NCBI RefSeq assembly: GCF_003050835.1
Contig: NZ_QAOJ01000001.1
Coordinates: 434,001-498,000 of the forward strand
Direction: 5' to 3'
Source: Pseudomonas sp. GV071
GTDB lineage: Bacteria > Pseudomonadota > Gammaproteobacteria > Pseudomonadales > Pseudomonadaceae
DNA length: 64,000 nt
Shown: piece after piece, positions 8,424-16,348 of the stretch
Position numbering within the stretch: the stretch's first letter is position 1
How the letters are laid out: every line of letters begins with the position of its first letter
Program-made: the position numbers and the translations under genes
Notes under the pieces: model-generated
Told to the model about the DNA's origin: nothing
Database searches by the model: none
What the model saw: the letters and a program-made list of their open reading frames with translations, nothing else

Positions 8424-8456
8424 GCCGCATGCAGCCCTGCGCTGCATGCGGCTTTT
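8424..8456 (+). terminator. Strong hairpin after pstB
   Basis: A perfect 12-bp stem (GCCGCATGCAGC at 8424-8435, GCTGCATGCGGC at 8441-8452) with a 5-nt loop is followed by TTTT. It lies 17 nt after pstB and 33 nt before the Fic-like gene, so it should end or strongly attenuate pst transcription before the next two genes. Confidence 0.8.
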
Positions 8457-8488
8457 GCCGTTTAAAACCGCCCTTTTCAGGATAACCA

Positions 8489-9190
8489 ATGCCAGCCAAG
8501 CGTCGCCTTGATTTGCCTGCGATTGAAGATGCGCTGCGCAACGTGCAGCAGCGTTTCACTGAGCTCAGCAGGTACTTTACCGAGCCGCGTGACCCCTTCA
8601 CCGACGAAGTGCTGCAGAACGTGCTTGAGGGCTATGCGCTGATTGACGACTACGTTGCCCGGGACGTGGATCTGTTCGATCTGCAGCAGCTGGACCTGAT
8701 GCTGGAGATCAACGCCACCGTGCTCTGCGGCACCCACCCAGCGGCGCGGGCCGAGTTCGCCGAACACCTGGTCGCCACCGAGAAACATTTTTTCAACAAC
8801 ACCGAAGGTGGCATCAAAGACCTGTATCACTGGTACAGTGCGCACCAAGGCGAATCCGTGTGGAAGCGCGCGGCTGGCGTCTACGTGCGCATTCTCAGCC
8901 GGCCGCAGCTGTTCCTCGAAGGCAACAACCGCACCGGCTCGCTGATTGTCAGCTACTTGCTGATGCGTGCCGGAAAACCGCCGTTCGTGCTGTCGCTGGC
9001 CAATGCCGAAGGTTATTTCAACCCGTCGTCGGTGATTCGCAATTCCGCCAAACACGGGGTAAAGGCACTTTACGAACTGCCCAAGATCAAGAAAAAATAC
9101 GCGGCCTTTCTGGAAGAGCAGTCTCCGCATCCAACGGAGTTTTTTCTGCGAGACAAACACTCGAGTTTCTATCAGGAAAACCACGAATGA
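8489..9190 (+). CDS. Fic-like protein lacking the catalytic histidine
   Basis: 233-residue soluble protein. Residues 140-150 read QLFLEGNNRTG, which aligns with the Fic core motif HxFx(D/E)GNxRxxR, but glutamine replaces the catalytic histidine and serine replaces the last arginine (residue 151). The helical context on both sides (YVRILSRP before, SLIVSYLLMRAGKPPF after) also fits a Fic fold. Active Fic enzymes transfer AMP or other phospho-groups from nucleotides; without the His, that chemistry is doubtful. An AGGA ribosome site precedes ATG 8489. It lies downstream of the pst operon and overlaps the HAD gene by 4 nt. Its function is unknown to me; the Fic assignment is from the motif only. 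Confidence 0.65.
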   Translation: MPAKRRLDLPAIEDALRNVQQRFTELSRYFTEPRDPFTDEVLQNVLEGYALIDDYVARDVDLFDLQQLDLMLEINATVLCGTHPAARAEFAEHLVATEKHFFNNTEGGIKDLYHWYSAHQGESVWKRAAGVYVRILSRPQLFLEGNNRTGSLIVSYLLMRAGKPPFVLSLANAEGYFNPSSVIRNSAKHGVKALYELPKIKKKYAAFLEEQSPHPTEFFLRDKHSSFYQENHE

Positions 9191-9768
9191 GCGGCGATCC
9201 AACGCTCAACAGAATCCGCCACTTCGCGGGTAAGTTGACCCAAGGTGCCCGACGTCTGGCGCCAGGGCCGGTGCTCCGGCATCCACCCATCCGTATTTCG
9301 TTCGATGTTGACGACACCCTGGCCTGCCAACCGCACCACGCGGCCGCTGAGCACAGCCGGCTGCCGGCGATGGTCCATCGTTGGCTGGGTGAACCCTTGC
9401 GTACCGGCACTCGCCGGCTGACCCGCGAATTGCGCCGCCAAGGCTGCAGCATCTGGGTTTACACCTCATCCGGCCGCACGCCGTCCTATATCCGCCGCTG
9501 GCTACTGCTGTACGGCGTGCACGTCGACGGCATCGTCAACAGCGTTCGCCATAGCAATGCCCTGACAGTTCACGGCTTCGCCAACGCCCCCTCGAAATTC
9601 CCCCCGGCCTTCGGCATCGACCTGCATGTCGACGACTCCGAAGGCGTGCGGATTGAGGGCAATGACTACGGTTTTCGCGTGGTAGTGGTGCGGCCCGATG
9701 ACGAAAACTGGGCGCAGCGCGTTATCGATGCGGTCGCGGAAATTCGCGGCGCCTATGTGGGCGGTTGA
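9187..9768 (+). CDS. HAD-superfamily phosphatase-like protein
   Basis: 193-residue protein with an apparently complete HAD motif set: motif I FDVDDT (nucleophile D40, acid D42), motif II threonine in VYTSSGR (T93), motif III lysine K137, and motif IV HVDDSEG (D149/D150). There is almost no cap domain, so the substrate may be large or exposed. ATG 9187 lies within the stop of the Fic-like gene (ATGA), so the two are translationally coupled and probably work together. The association with phosphate transport suggests a phosphate-related role. The substrate is not predictable from sequence. Confidence 0.65.
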   Translation: MSGDPTLNRIRHFAGKLTQGARRLAPGPVLRHPPIRISFDVDDTLACQPHHAAAEHSRLPAMVHRWLGEPLRTGTRRLTRELRRQGCSIWVYTSSGRTPSYIRRWLLLYGVHVDGIVNSVRHSNALTVHGFANAPSKFPPAFGIDLHVDDSEGVRIEGNDYGFRVVVVRPDDENWAQRVIDAVAEIRGAYVGG

Positions 9769-10071
9769 GTGCCGTAGCCCTCACTGAGGGCTGCAACGCG
9801 GGCATTGAATTCAGCAAACTGCGGCGCCGTTTCTTCGTACCGTTTGATCGAGGCACAGAGCTGGTCGATCAGCAGTTCGGTGAGTTGGCGCTGCTCTTCG
9901 GTTTCAGTCAGTTCGTCAAGCAAGGCCAGGGCGCGATCGTAATCGTCTGGGTGGGTAATCTCTTGAATGAGGGTACCGCGCTTGTTCTAAGGTTTGCTGG
10001 ATTTCGATAAGGCGCTGGGCCAATTCAGAAAGGGTGTGGGAACCATTTCCGCAGGTAGATACTCCGCTCAT
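9753..10071 (-). pseudogene. HigA-like N-terminal-domain gene with a frameshift
   Basis: Starting at ATG 10071, after a strong GAGGAGTG ribosome site, the frame reads about 30 sensible residues (SELAQRLIEIQQTLEQAR) and then becomes nonsense and stops at 9916-9918. From about 9980 the neighbouring frame continues with EITHPDDYDRALALLDEL through to a stop at 9753. That second part resembles the helical N-terminal half of HigA antitoxins (compare EEQYTQALELVDHL and EESAPEFAEFNAM of E. coli HigA). The total of 319 nt is one base more than a multiple of three, so one extra base would explain it. Even when repaired, the protein has no helix-turn-helix domain. Natural pseudogene or assembly error cannot be separated here. 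Confidence 0.55.
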
Positions 10072-10211
10072 GGGATCACTCCTCGGTTTTTAGGCAGGTT
10101 CGCCACTGAGAGTATCGATCTCTGTTTTCGCCCTCCTTAAATCACGCTTCGCAAAACCCTGTTGGCCGCTCAATGGCGCTAACGACGGAGCCGAAGGGCA
10201 TGTATCTTGCT

Positions 10212-10243
10212 TTGCTAGCAATCAATAAATCTATAGCTAGCAA
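10212..10243. promoter_or_regulatory. Paired TTGCTAGCAA operators before the gamma-glutamyltransferase gene
   Basis: TTGCTAGCAA (10212-10221) and TAGCTAGCAA (10234-10243) have centres 22 bp apart, two helical turns, and end 18 nt before the start codon. An almost identical pair is found at 18414-18444 in front of the ABC-transporter operon. The only regulator between them is the GntR gene at 11936, so these are its likely operators. Confidence 0.6.
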
Positions 10244-10261
10244 CAAGAGAGCCCTTACGCC

Positions 10262-11833
10262 ATGTACGCCATTTCCTCCCGTGCCGTGATTTGCACGCCC
10301 CATGCCGAAGCCAGCGCCGCTGGCATGCGGGTTCTCGAGGCGGGCGGTACGGCTATCGATGGCATGCTCGCGGCCAGCGCCATGCTGGCGGCGGTGTTTC
10401 CCCATATGACCGGCCTGGGCGGCGATGCCCTATGGATGATCCATGACCGCACGGTGCGCACCATCGTGGGTATCGGCCAGGCCGGGCAGCGTTTGCCGGA
10501 GGGTGGGGAGATCACGGTGCGTGGGCCGGCTTCGGTGGCCAGCACGGCGGGTGCGTTAAGAAGTTGGCAGGTGGCGGCGACCATCAGTCGCCAGCAATGG
10601 GGCTCGAAAATGGGCTGGGCGGATCTGTTGGCGGACGCCGCGTTCACCGCCGATGCCGGTGTGCCGGTGTCGCAGTCGCAGCTGTTCTGGCAGACGTTGC
10701 GTCTGCCGCTGATTGCCCGCTTGCCGGATCTGCAGCGCTTGAGCACGACCGGGGGGCGCTGGCTGCACGAGGGCGACACACTGCGTCAGCCGGAGCTGGC
10801 CAACACCCTGCGCCAGTTGGCTAAAAACGGTGTCGAGGATTTTTATCAGGGTGAACTGGCCCAGGCCTTCGGAGCGGCGTTTGAGAGGCTGGGGTGCGGC
10901 CTGACGACTGCCGATCTGGCCGCTACCCGTGCGTTGGAAGTGGCACCGATTTCGGTGCGGTATCGCCATGGCCGGCTGTATAACGTCGCGCCGCCGAGCC
11001 AGGGTTTGTACACCTTGCAGGCGATGGCGGCGTTGCAGCACAAGCCACTGGCAGCGGCCGGCAATGGCAGCGCGCTTTACTACCACTACCTGGTGGAGGC
11101 GATTAAGCAGGGCCTGCTGCGGCGCAATGCGCAGCTGTGCGATCCATTGAGCACGCCGTGGGATTTTGCCGCCAGCCTCGCTGATGCCCAGGTGCAGGCT
11201 TACGCCGATGCCATCGATGACCAGCGTGCCGCGCCCTGGAACGAGCCGGGGCGGCCGGCCGATACGGTGTGGATGGCGGCGACCGATGCCGAGGGTCGCA
11301 CGGCCTGCCTGATCCAGAGTCTGTTTCATGATTTCGGTTCGGGCTGTGTGCTCGGTGACACCGGCGTGCTGTGGCAGAACCGCGCCGCTGGCTTCAACGC
11401 CGACCCCGCGCACGTCAATGCCTGGGCTCCCGGTAAACGTCCGGCGCATACGCTCAATCCGTCCTGCTACCTGGCCGATGATGGCCGCCGCTGGTTTTTC
11501 GGAACCCAGGGTGGCGATGGTCAGCCGCAGACGCAGATGGTCTTGGCCACGCAATTGATCGACTTCGCCCAGCCCATCGACAAGGCCCTGGAAACGCCGC
11601 GCTTCTTGCTTGGCCGCAGTTTTTTCGACAGCACCGACAACCTCAAGCTCGAGGGCGACATGCCACTGGAGACGGTTGCAGGTCTGGCCAAGCTGGGCCA
11701 TGAAGTGGAAAGCATCCCGGCGCGCAGCCCGATGACGGGGCATGCCGGGGTGATTGCCATCGACGCGGCAGGCCAGCGTTCGGCGCTGCATGATCCGCGC
11801 GGCGAGGGTGTCGCGCTTGGCCAGGCCGATTGA
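10262..11833 (+). CDS. Gamma-glutamyltransferase family protein (Ntn hydrolase)
   Basis: 523-residue Ntn-hydrolase of the gamma-glutamyltransferase/cephalosporin-acylase family. The opening ISSRAVICTPHAEASAAGM, the MTGLGGDALWMIHD segment and the late TLNPSCYLADDG and FGTQGGDGQPQTQ segments are typical. The autocatalytic cleavage site and nucleophile should be T335 in ADTVWMAATDAEG. There is no signal peptide, so the enzyme is probably cytoplasmic, unlike classical periplasmic GGT. The neighbouring importer and amidohydrolase suggest hydrolysis of an imported amide or gamma-glutamyl compound, not glutathione turnover. The true substrate is unknown. Confidence 0.8.
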   Translation: MYAISSRAVICTPHAEASAAGMRVLEAGGTAIDGMLAASAMLAAVFPHMTGLGGDALWMIHDRTVRTIVGIGQAGQRLPEGGEITVRGPASVASTAGALRSWQVAATISRQQWGSKMGWADLLADAAFTADAGVPVSQSQLFWQTLRLPLIARLPDLQRLSTTGGRWLHEGDTLRQPELANTLRQLAKNGVEDFYQGELAQAFGAAFERLGCGLTTADLAATRALEVAPISVRYRHGRLYNVAPPSQGLYTLQAMAALQHKPLAAAGNGSALYYHYLVEAIKQGLLRRNAQLCDPLSTPWDFAASLADAQVQAYADAIDDQRAAPWNEPGRPADTVWMAATDAEGRTACLIQSLFHDFGSGCVLGDTGVLWQNRAAGFNADPAHVNAWAPGKRPAHTLNPSCYLADDGRRWFFGTQGGDGQPQTQMVLATQLIDFAQPIDKALETPRFLLGRSFFDSTDNLKLEGDMPLETVAGLAKLGHEVESIPARSPMTGHAGVIAIDAAGQRSALHDPRGEGVALGQAD

Positions 11834-11935
11834 AGTATTTACCGGCTTCGGCCCGCTGGCGGATAATGCCGCCGCTCGCCCGCCAGCCGCAGCCTTGTGC
11901 GTTGGCATGAGGCGTTCAGCACAGCAGAAGGAAGC

Positions 11936-12631
11936 ATGGGGTTGAGCACTGTCACCGCTAAACAGCTTGAGGTGGAGCGCATCGTCGACAAGCTGTTCAA
12001 AGCTATTGCCCAGCATCGCCTGCCGCCCGGCACGCGATTGATCGAAGCGCAAATCGTTGAAACCCTGCAGGCCAACCGCAACCATGTGCAGGTGGCGTTG
12101 CAGCGTCTGGCCATGCAGAAAGTGGTGACCATCGAAGCTAACCGCGGCGCCATGGTGGCGCAGCCGACGGCCAAGGAAGCGCGGGATATTTTCAGCGCCC
12201 GGCGCGCCGTGGAGCGGGCGATTGTCGAGGCGATCACGCCGGCGATCATGCGCAAACACCGCCAGCGCATCGCCAGCCACATGAACAGCGAACGCAAGGC
12301 CACCAACGACACCGACCGCCGCGCCATTGTCCGCGAGCTCAGCGAGTTTCACCTGCTGCTCGGCGAGATCAGCGGCAACAGTGTGCTCAGCGATATCCTC
12401 GCCAACCTGATGGTGCGCAGCTCGTTGATCGTGGCGCTGTATCAGCGCAATGACGTGCCGTCCTGCGCCTCCGATGAACACCAGCAGATCATCACGGCCC
12501 TGGAAAACGGCGATAACGAACAAGCTGTGGCGGTGATGCTCGAGCACCTGGATGAGCTGGAAGACCAGTTGGCGCTGGAGCAGGGCGGCGCTGGCGAAGA
12601 GTTCAACCTCAAGCAGGCGTTAAGCGACTGA
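11936..12631 (+). CDS. GntR-family (FadR/FCD subfamily) transcriptional regulator
   Basis: 231 residues from ATG 11936, preceded by AAGGAAG; an upstream in-frame ATG at 11897 has no ribosome site. The N-terminal winged helix (about 10-75) contains the GntR pattern LPPGTRLIEAQIVETLQANR, with 'RNHVQVALQRL' as recognition helix; the C-terminal half is an all-helical FCD ligand domain. It sits 102 nt after the gamma-glutamyltransferase gene on the same strand and converges with the amidohydrolase operon, overlapping it by 23 nt. It probably represses both units through TTGCTAGCAA sites and is released by the imported substrate. Confidence 0.85.
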   Translation: MGLSTVTAKQLEVERIVDKLFKAIAQHRLPPGTRLIEAQIVETLQANRNHVQVALQRLAMQKVVTIEANRGAMVAQPTAKEARDIFSARRAVERAIVEAITPAIMRKHRQRIASHMNSERKATNDTDRRAIVRELSEFHLLLGEISGNSVLSDILANLMVRSSLIVALYQRNDVPSCASDEHQQIITALENGDNEQAVAVMLEHLDELEDQLALEQGGAGEEFNLKQALSD

Positions 12632-13859
12632 CCGTTTGTGGTCTCAGCAACTGGCCGGCCGGTCGGCTGAACGTCTGTCTGCCCCCTTTGAAACCCATCA
12701 ACGGTGCGCTGATTTCAGCGATCACCGCAGCCGGTGAGTGCGCGTCGAAGACGATGAAATCGGCGCGACAGCCTGGCAGCAGACCGTAATCTTTCAACCG
12801 CAACATCCGCGCCGACTCACTGGAAACCCACGCCAGGCATTGGCTCAACTCGGCGACGGTGGCCAGCTGGCTGACGTTGGCGAATAGGTTGGCCTGGCGC
12901 ACCAGCGACGCATCGCCATAGGGGGTAAACGGGTTGCCGATGTTGTTGGTGGACAGCGAGCAGGTCACCCCGCACGCATGCAGTGGCGCCAGGGGGGCTA
13001 GGCCGCGGGGTTTGTTGTGGAAGCGATCACGGGCGGTGAGAAACAGGTCGGTGCTGGGCAGGCAGGTGACCTGCACGCCAACCTTGGCCAGGTGCCGACC
13101 CAGCGCCATCAGCTGGGCTTCCGGCAGGGCCGACAGTTTGGTGACATGGCCAATGGTCACGCGACCGCCCCAGCCGTGTTGCTCGGTGCAACGCGCCACC
13201 TCGTGAACCGTCATGCCCTCGGGGTTGAGGTCAAAGTCCAGGTGTAAGTCGAGGTCGCAGTCGTAGCGCACGGCCAGTTCGAACAGGCGCTGAATGTGGC
13301 CGTGGGGGTCGCTGTCCATGTACGGGCAGCCACCGAGCACGGTCGCGCCGTTTTCCAGGGCGTGGCACAGCAGGGCTTCGGTGCCGGGATTGTCCAGCAG
13401 GCCTTCCTGGGGAAACACGCAGATTTCCAAGGTGATCGCCCAGGCGTAATCGGCCTGCAAACGGCGCACGGCATCGAAGCCGATCAGGCCGATTTGCGGG
13501 TCTAGCTCGACATGGGTGCGCATGTACGTGGTGCCTTGCACGATGGCCTTTTCCAGCACCTGGGCGCCGCGCTGGTACACGTCTTCCTCGGTGAAGGTGG
13601 CCTTTGCCGCGCGGGTCTGGGCGATGGCTTCGCTCAGCGTGCCTTCGTGCAAGTGGCAGCGTTGCAGGATGCAGGCCTTGTCCAGGTGGATATGGGTTTC
13701 GATCAGTCCGGGCAGCAGCAGTTGGCCCTGCAGGTCGAGGGTTTGCCAGGCACTTGTGGTCGGGCTGAAGGCGGCGACGAAGTAGCCATTCTCGACATAC
13801 AGCTCGTGGTTGCCGCTGCCATCACCGAGGCGCGCATTGATGATTTTCAGAGTGCTCAT
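12609..13859 (-). CDS. Cytosine-deaminase-like amidohydrolase
   Basis: 416-residue amidohydrolase-superfamily enzyme. Metal-site elements are visible: ETHIHLDKA (HxH), the EHxD-type region DLHLDFD and GHVTKLSALP. In E. coli CodA the final acidic metal ligand lies in GHDDVFDPWYPLG; the aligned segment here is STNNIGNPFTPYG, so the aspartates are replaced by asparagines. This suggests a distinct subfamily, perhaps a deaminase or hydrolase for a heterocyclic amine or amide. It is the last gene of the importer operon; its ATG overlaps the stop of the ABC fusion gene by 4 nt, which ties it to the imported compound. Confidence 0.75.
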   Translation of the reverse strand: MSTLKIINARLGDGSGNHELYVENGYFVAAFSPTTSAWQTLDLQGQLLLPGLIETHIHLDKACILQRCHLHEGTLSEAIAQTRAAKATFTEEDVYQRGAQVLEKAIVQGTTYMRTHVELDPQIGLIGFDAVRRLQADYAWAITLEICVFPQEGLLDNPGTEALLCHALENGATVLGGCPYMDSDPHGHIQRLFELAVRYDCDLDLHLDFDLNPEGMTVHEVARCTEQHGWGGRVTIGHVTKLSALPEAQLMALGRHLAKVGVQVTCLPSTDLFLTARDRFHNKPRGLAPLAPLHACGVTCSLSTNNIGNPFTPYGDASLVRQANLFANVSQLATVAELSQCLAWVSSESARMLRLKDYGLLPGCRADFIVFDAHSPAAVIAEISAPLMGFKGGRQTFSRPAGQLLRPQTVSRLTPA

Positions 13860-16348
13860 GCGCTGACCGCTTCGCCCAGGTAGGCCGCCGCCAGTTCCTG
13901 GTCATCGCGCAGTTCGGCGGCGCTGGCGGCTTTGACGATGCGCCCGGTTTCCAGCACGTAGGCGCGGTCGGCCACTTGCAGCGCCAGGTTGGCCATCTGG
14001 TCGACCAAGAGGATGGTCACGCCCTCATCGCGCAGGGCGGCGAGGGCGTCGTACAGCTCACCGATCATGGCGGGCGACAGGCCGAGCGAGGGTTCATCGA
14101 GCAGCAAAATCTTCGGTTTGGCCATCAAGCCGCGGCCCACCGCGACCATCTGCTGTTCGCCACCGGACAGCAGCCCGGCCGGGTTGTCGATGCGGTCACG
14201 CAGGCGCGGGAAGCGGGTAAGGATCGCCTCGATCTCGGCGTCGCTATCCACTGCATCGCGGCGCGAATAAGCGCCGAGCAGCAGGTTGTCTCGCACGCTC
14301 AAATACGGGAACACCTGCCGGCCTTCCGGCACCAGGGCAAGACCGCGGGCGGCGATGGTGCTGGCGCTGGCCAGCTCGATATTTTCATCGTCGAGCAAAA
14401 TGCTGCCGCCGCTGGCGCGGTGCAAGCCGGCCAGGCATTGCAGGATGCTGGATTTGCCCGCGCCATTGGCGCCAAGAATCGCTACCAGCTCGCCGGGGTT
14501 GACCACGATATTGACCTGGTTGACCACCGGCGAGGCGCCGTAATCGATCACCAGGTCTTTGACGTACAGACGCGCATCGCGGCTGCCGTCCCAACGTTGT
14601 TCGCGCGGCGTGGCCTGGTACTCGGTACCGCCCAGATAGGCAGCGATCACTTGAGGGTTCTGGCGGATTTCAGCCGGTGGGCCGCTGGCGATGGGCTTGC
14701 CGGCATCCAGTACCAGCAGGTGTTCGGACACCGACATCACCAGGCTCATGTCGTGCTCGACCAGAATCACCGTCAGGCCAAAGGCGGCCAGTTTGCGCAG
14801 CAGCACGGCCAGCGTATCGGTGTCCTGGCGGCTGAGGCCGGCGGCCGGTTCGTCGAGCAATATCACCGCAGGCGCAGTGGCCAGGGCCCGGGCGATTTCC
14901 ACCAGGCGGCGGTCGACGTGGGGCAGCTCATCGGCGGTGATATTCACTTCGCCGCGGTAGCCGACCAGGGCCAGAAGGTCCAGCGCGAGGTGGCGTTGTT
15001 CCGTGCTGGAAAGGCTGAACGGCAGCCCCAGGCGGCCTTTCTGCATGGCCACCAGCAGGTTGTCGAGCACCGTCATTTCGCCGAACAGCAGGGTGGTTTG
15101 ATAGGTGCGAGCGATGCCGGCACGGGCGCTTTTCCAGGCAGGCAGGCCGGCCAGCGGTTGCTGCAGTTCGATCTGCCCGCTGTCGGGCGCATAGAAGCCG
15201 CTGATCATGTTCAGCACAGTGGTTTTACCCGCGCCGTTGGGGCCGATGATGCTGGTGATGCTGCCGGCCGCCGCATGCAGGTTCACTTTCTGCGCCGCTT
15301 GCACGCCGCCGAAGCGGATGCCGATGTCGGTTACCCGCAAGCCACAAGGCTCGCCACGGCTGCGTAAATGCGCGGCAATCCGGGATTCATCAGCCAGGGC
15401 GGGCGGCAGCAAGCGCGTGGGTTTCAGCCAGCGCGCGGCAATGGCGCCGAGCAGGCCGTTGGGGGCGATCCACAGCACCACCAGCAACAGCGCGGAAAAG
15501 ATCAGCAAACGGTATTCGGCGAAGTCCGACAGCAGCTCCGGCACCAACACGATCAGCAAGGCGCCGATCAATGGCCCGAACAGCATGCCGCTGCCGCCGA
15601 CGATCACCGCCAGAACAAACAGAATCGACTGCGAAAACGGGAAGGACTCCGGGTTGATAAACATCAGCAGCGGCGCCAACAGGCCGCCGGCCAGGCCGGT
15701 CAAGCCAGCCGACAAGGCAAAGGCCAGGGTTTTGCTGATTACCGGGTTGAAGCCCAGGGAGCGCGCGGCGATTTCCGAGGCTTTTACCGCGCGCATGGCC
15801 ATGCCCCAGCTGCTGCGGCTCAGGCGCTGATAGAACAGCAGGGCGCCGATCATCAGGGCGGCGGCCAGCAAAGCCAGCAGCATCGACGGATCGAGGCCGG
15901 CAAATTCCGGCATCGGAATGCCCATCAAACCGTTGGAGCCGCCGGTGACGTCGCGCCATTCGATCAGGCTGTGGTGCACCACAAAGGCAAACGCGATGGT
16001 AATCATCGCCAGGTACGGGCCGCTGACCCGCAGCGCCGGAATCGCCAGCAGTGCGCCGATCAAACCGCTGGCCAAACCCGCGATGGGCAAGGCCAGCCAC
16101 AGTGGCCAGCCGGCTAGAGTGAGCAGCGCCGACACGTAGGCGCCGATGGCGTAGAACGCGATATGGCCGAAGGAAATCTGCCCACTCAGGCCAATCAGAA
16201 TATTCAGGCCGACACCGACGACCGCCGCCAGCGCGCAGAGGGTGAAAACCAGCAGGGAATAGCTGTCCAGGGTAAAGGCCAGGGCTACGCAGGTGGCCGC
16301 GAGCAGGGCGATAAACACCGGTGCAGCGAGGGTTCTGACTGTACTCAT
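13856..16348 (-). CDS. LivM-LivG-LivF fusion: ABC permease plus two ATPases
   Basis: 830-residue single frame joining three normally separate branched-chain-type transporter parts. Residues 1-305 form a LivM permease (multiple membrane segments, SGQISFGHIAFYAIGAY, coupling loop AMRAVKASEIAARSLGF). Residues 335-575 form a LivG ATPase (Walker A GPNGAGKT 369-376, Walker B VILLDEP 495-501, H-loop VEHD). Residues 593-828 form a LivF ATPase (Walker A GANGAGKS 626-633, signature LSGGEQQ 727-733, Walker B ILLLDEP 747-753). The LivG domain has ELPHVDRRLVEIARA in place of a canonical signature. With LivH it would give a complete importer. Overlaps of 4 nt with both neighbours show tight coupling. Confidence 0.93.
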   Translation of the reverse strand: MSTVRTLAAPVFIALLAATCVALAFTLDSYSLLVFTLCALAAVVGVGLNILIGLSGQISFGHIAFYAIGAYVSALLTLAGWPLWLALPIAGLASGLIGALLAIPALRVSGPYLAMITIAFAFVVHHSLIEWRDVTGGSNGLMGIPMPEFAGLDPSMLLALLAAALMIGALLFYQRLSRSSWGMAMRAVKASEIAARSLGFNPVISKTLAFALSAGLTGLAGGLLAPLLMFINPESFPFSQSILFVLAVIVGGSGMLFGPLIGALLIVLVPELLSDFAEYRLLIFSALLLVVLWIAPNGLLGAIAARWLKPTRLLPPALADESRIAAHLRSRGEPCGLRVTDIGIRFGGVQAAQKVNLHAAAGSITSIIGPNGAGKTTVLNMISGFYAPDSGQIELQQPLAGLPAWKSARAGIARTYQTTLLFGEMTVLDNLLVAMQKGRLGLPFSLSSTEQRHLALDLLALVGYRGEVNITADELPHVDRRLVEIARALATAPAVILLDEPAAGLSRQDTDTLAVLLRKLAAFGLTVILVEHDMSLVMSVSEHLLVLDAGKPIASGPPAEIRQNPQVIAAYLGGTEYQATPREQRWDGSRDARLYVKDLVIDYGASPVVNQVNIVVNPGELVAILGANGAGKSSILQCLAGLHRASGGSILLDDENIELASASTIAARGLALVPEGRQVFPYLSVRDNLLLGAYSRRDAVDSDAEIEAILTRFPRLRDRIDNPAGLLSGGEQQMVAVGRGLMAKPKILLLDEPSLGLSPAMIGELYDALAALRDEGVTILLVDQMANLALQVADRAYVLETGRIVKAASAAELRDDQELAAAYLGEAVSA

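Noticed and set aside
10556..12547. 663-codon minus-strand frame opposite the gamma-glutamyltransferase and GntR genes
   Set aside because: Both plus-strand genes have clear family motifs and ribosome sites; the antisense product has none.
13976..15367. 463-codon plus-strand frame opposite the LivMGF fusion
   Set aside because: Gln/His/Gly-rich shadow of the ATPase domains, no ribosome site, no motif.
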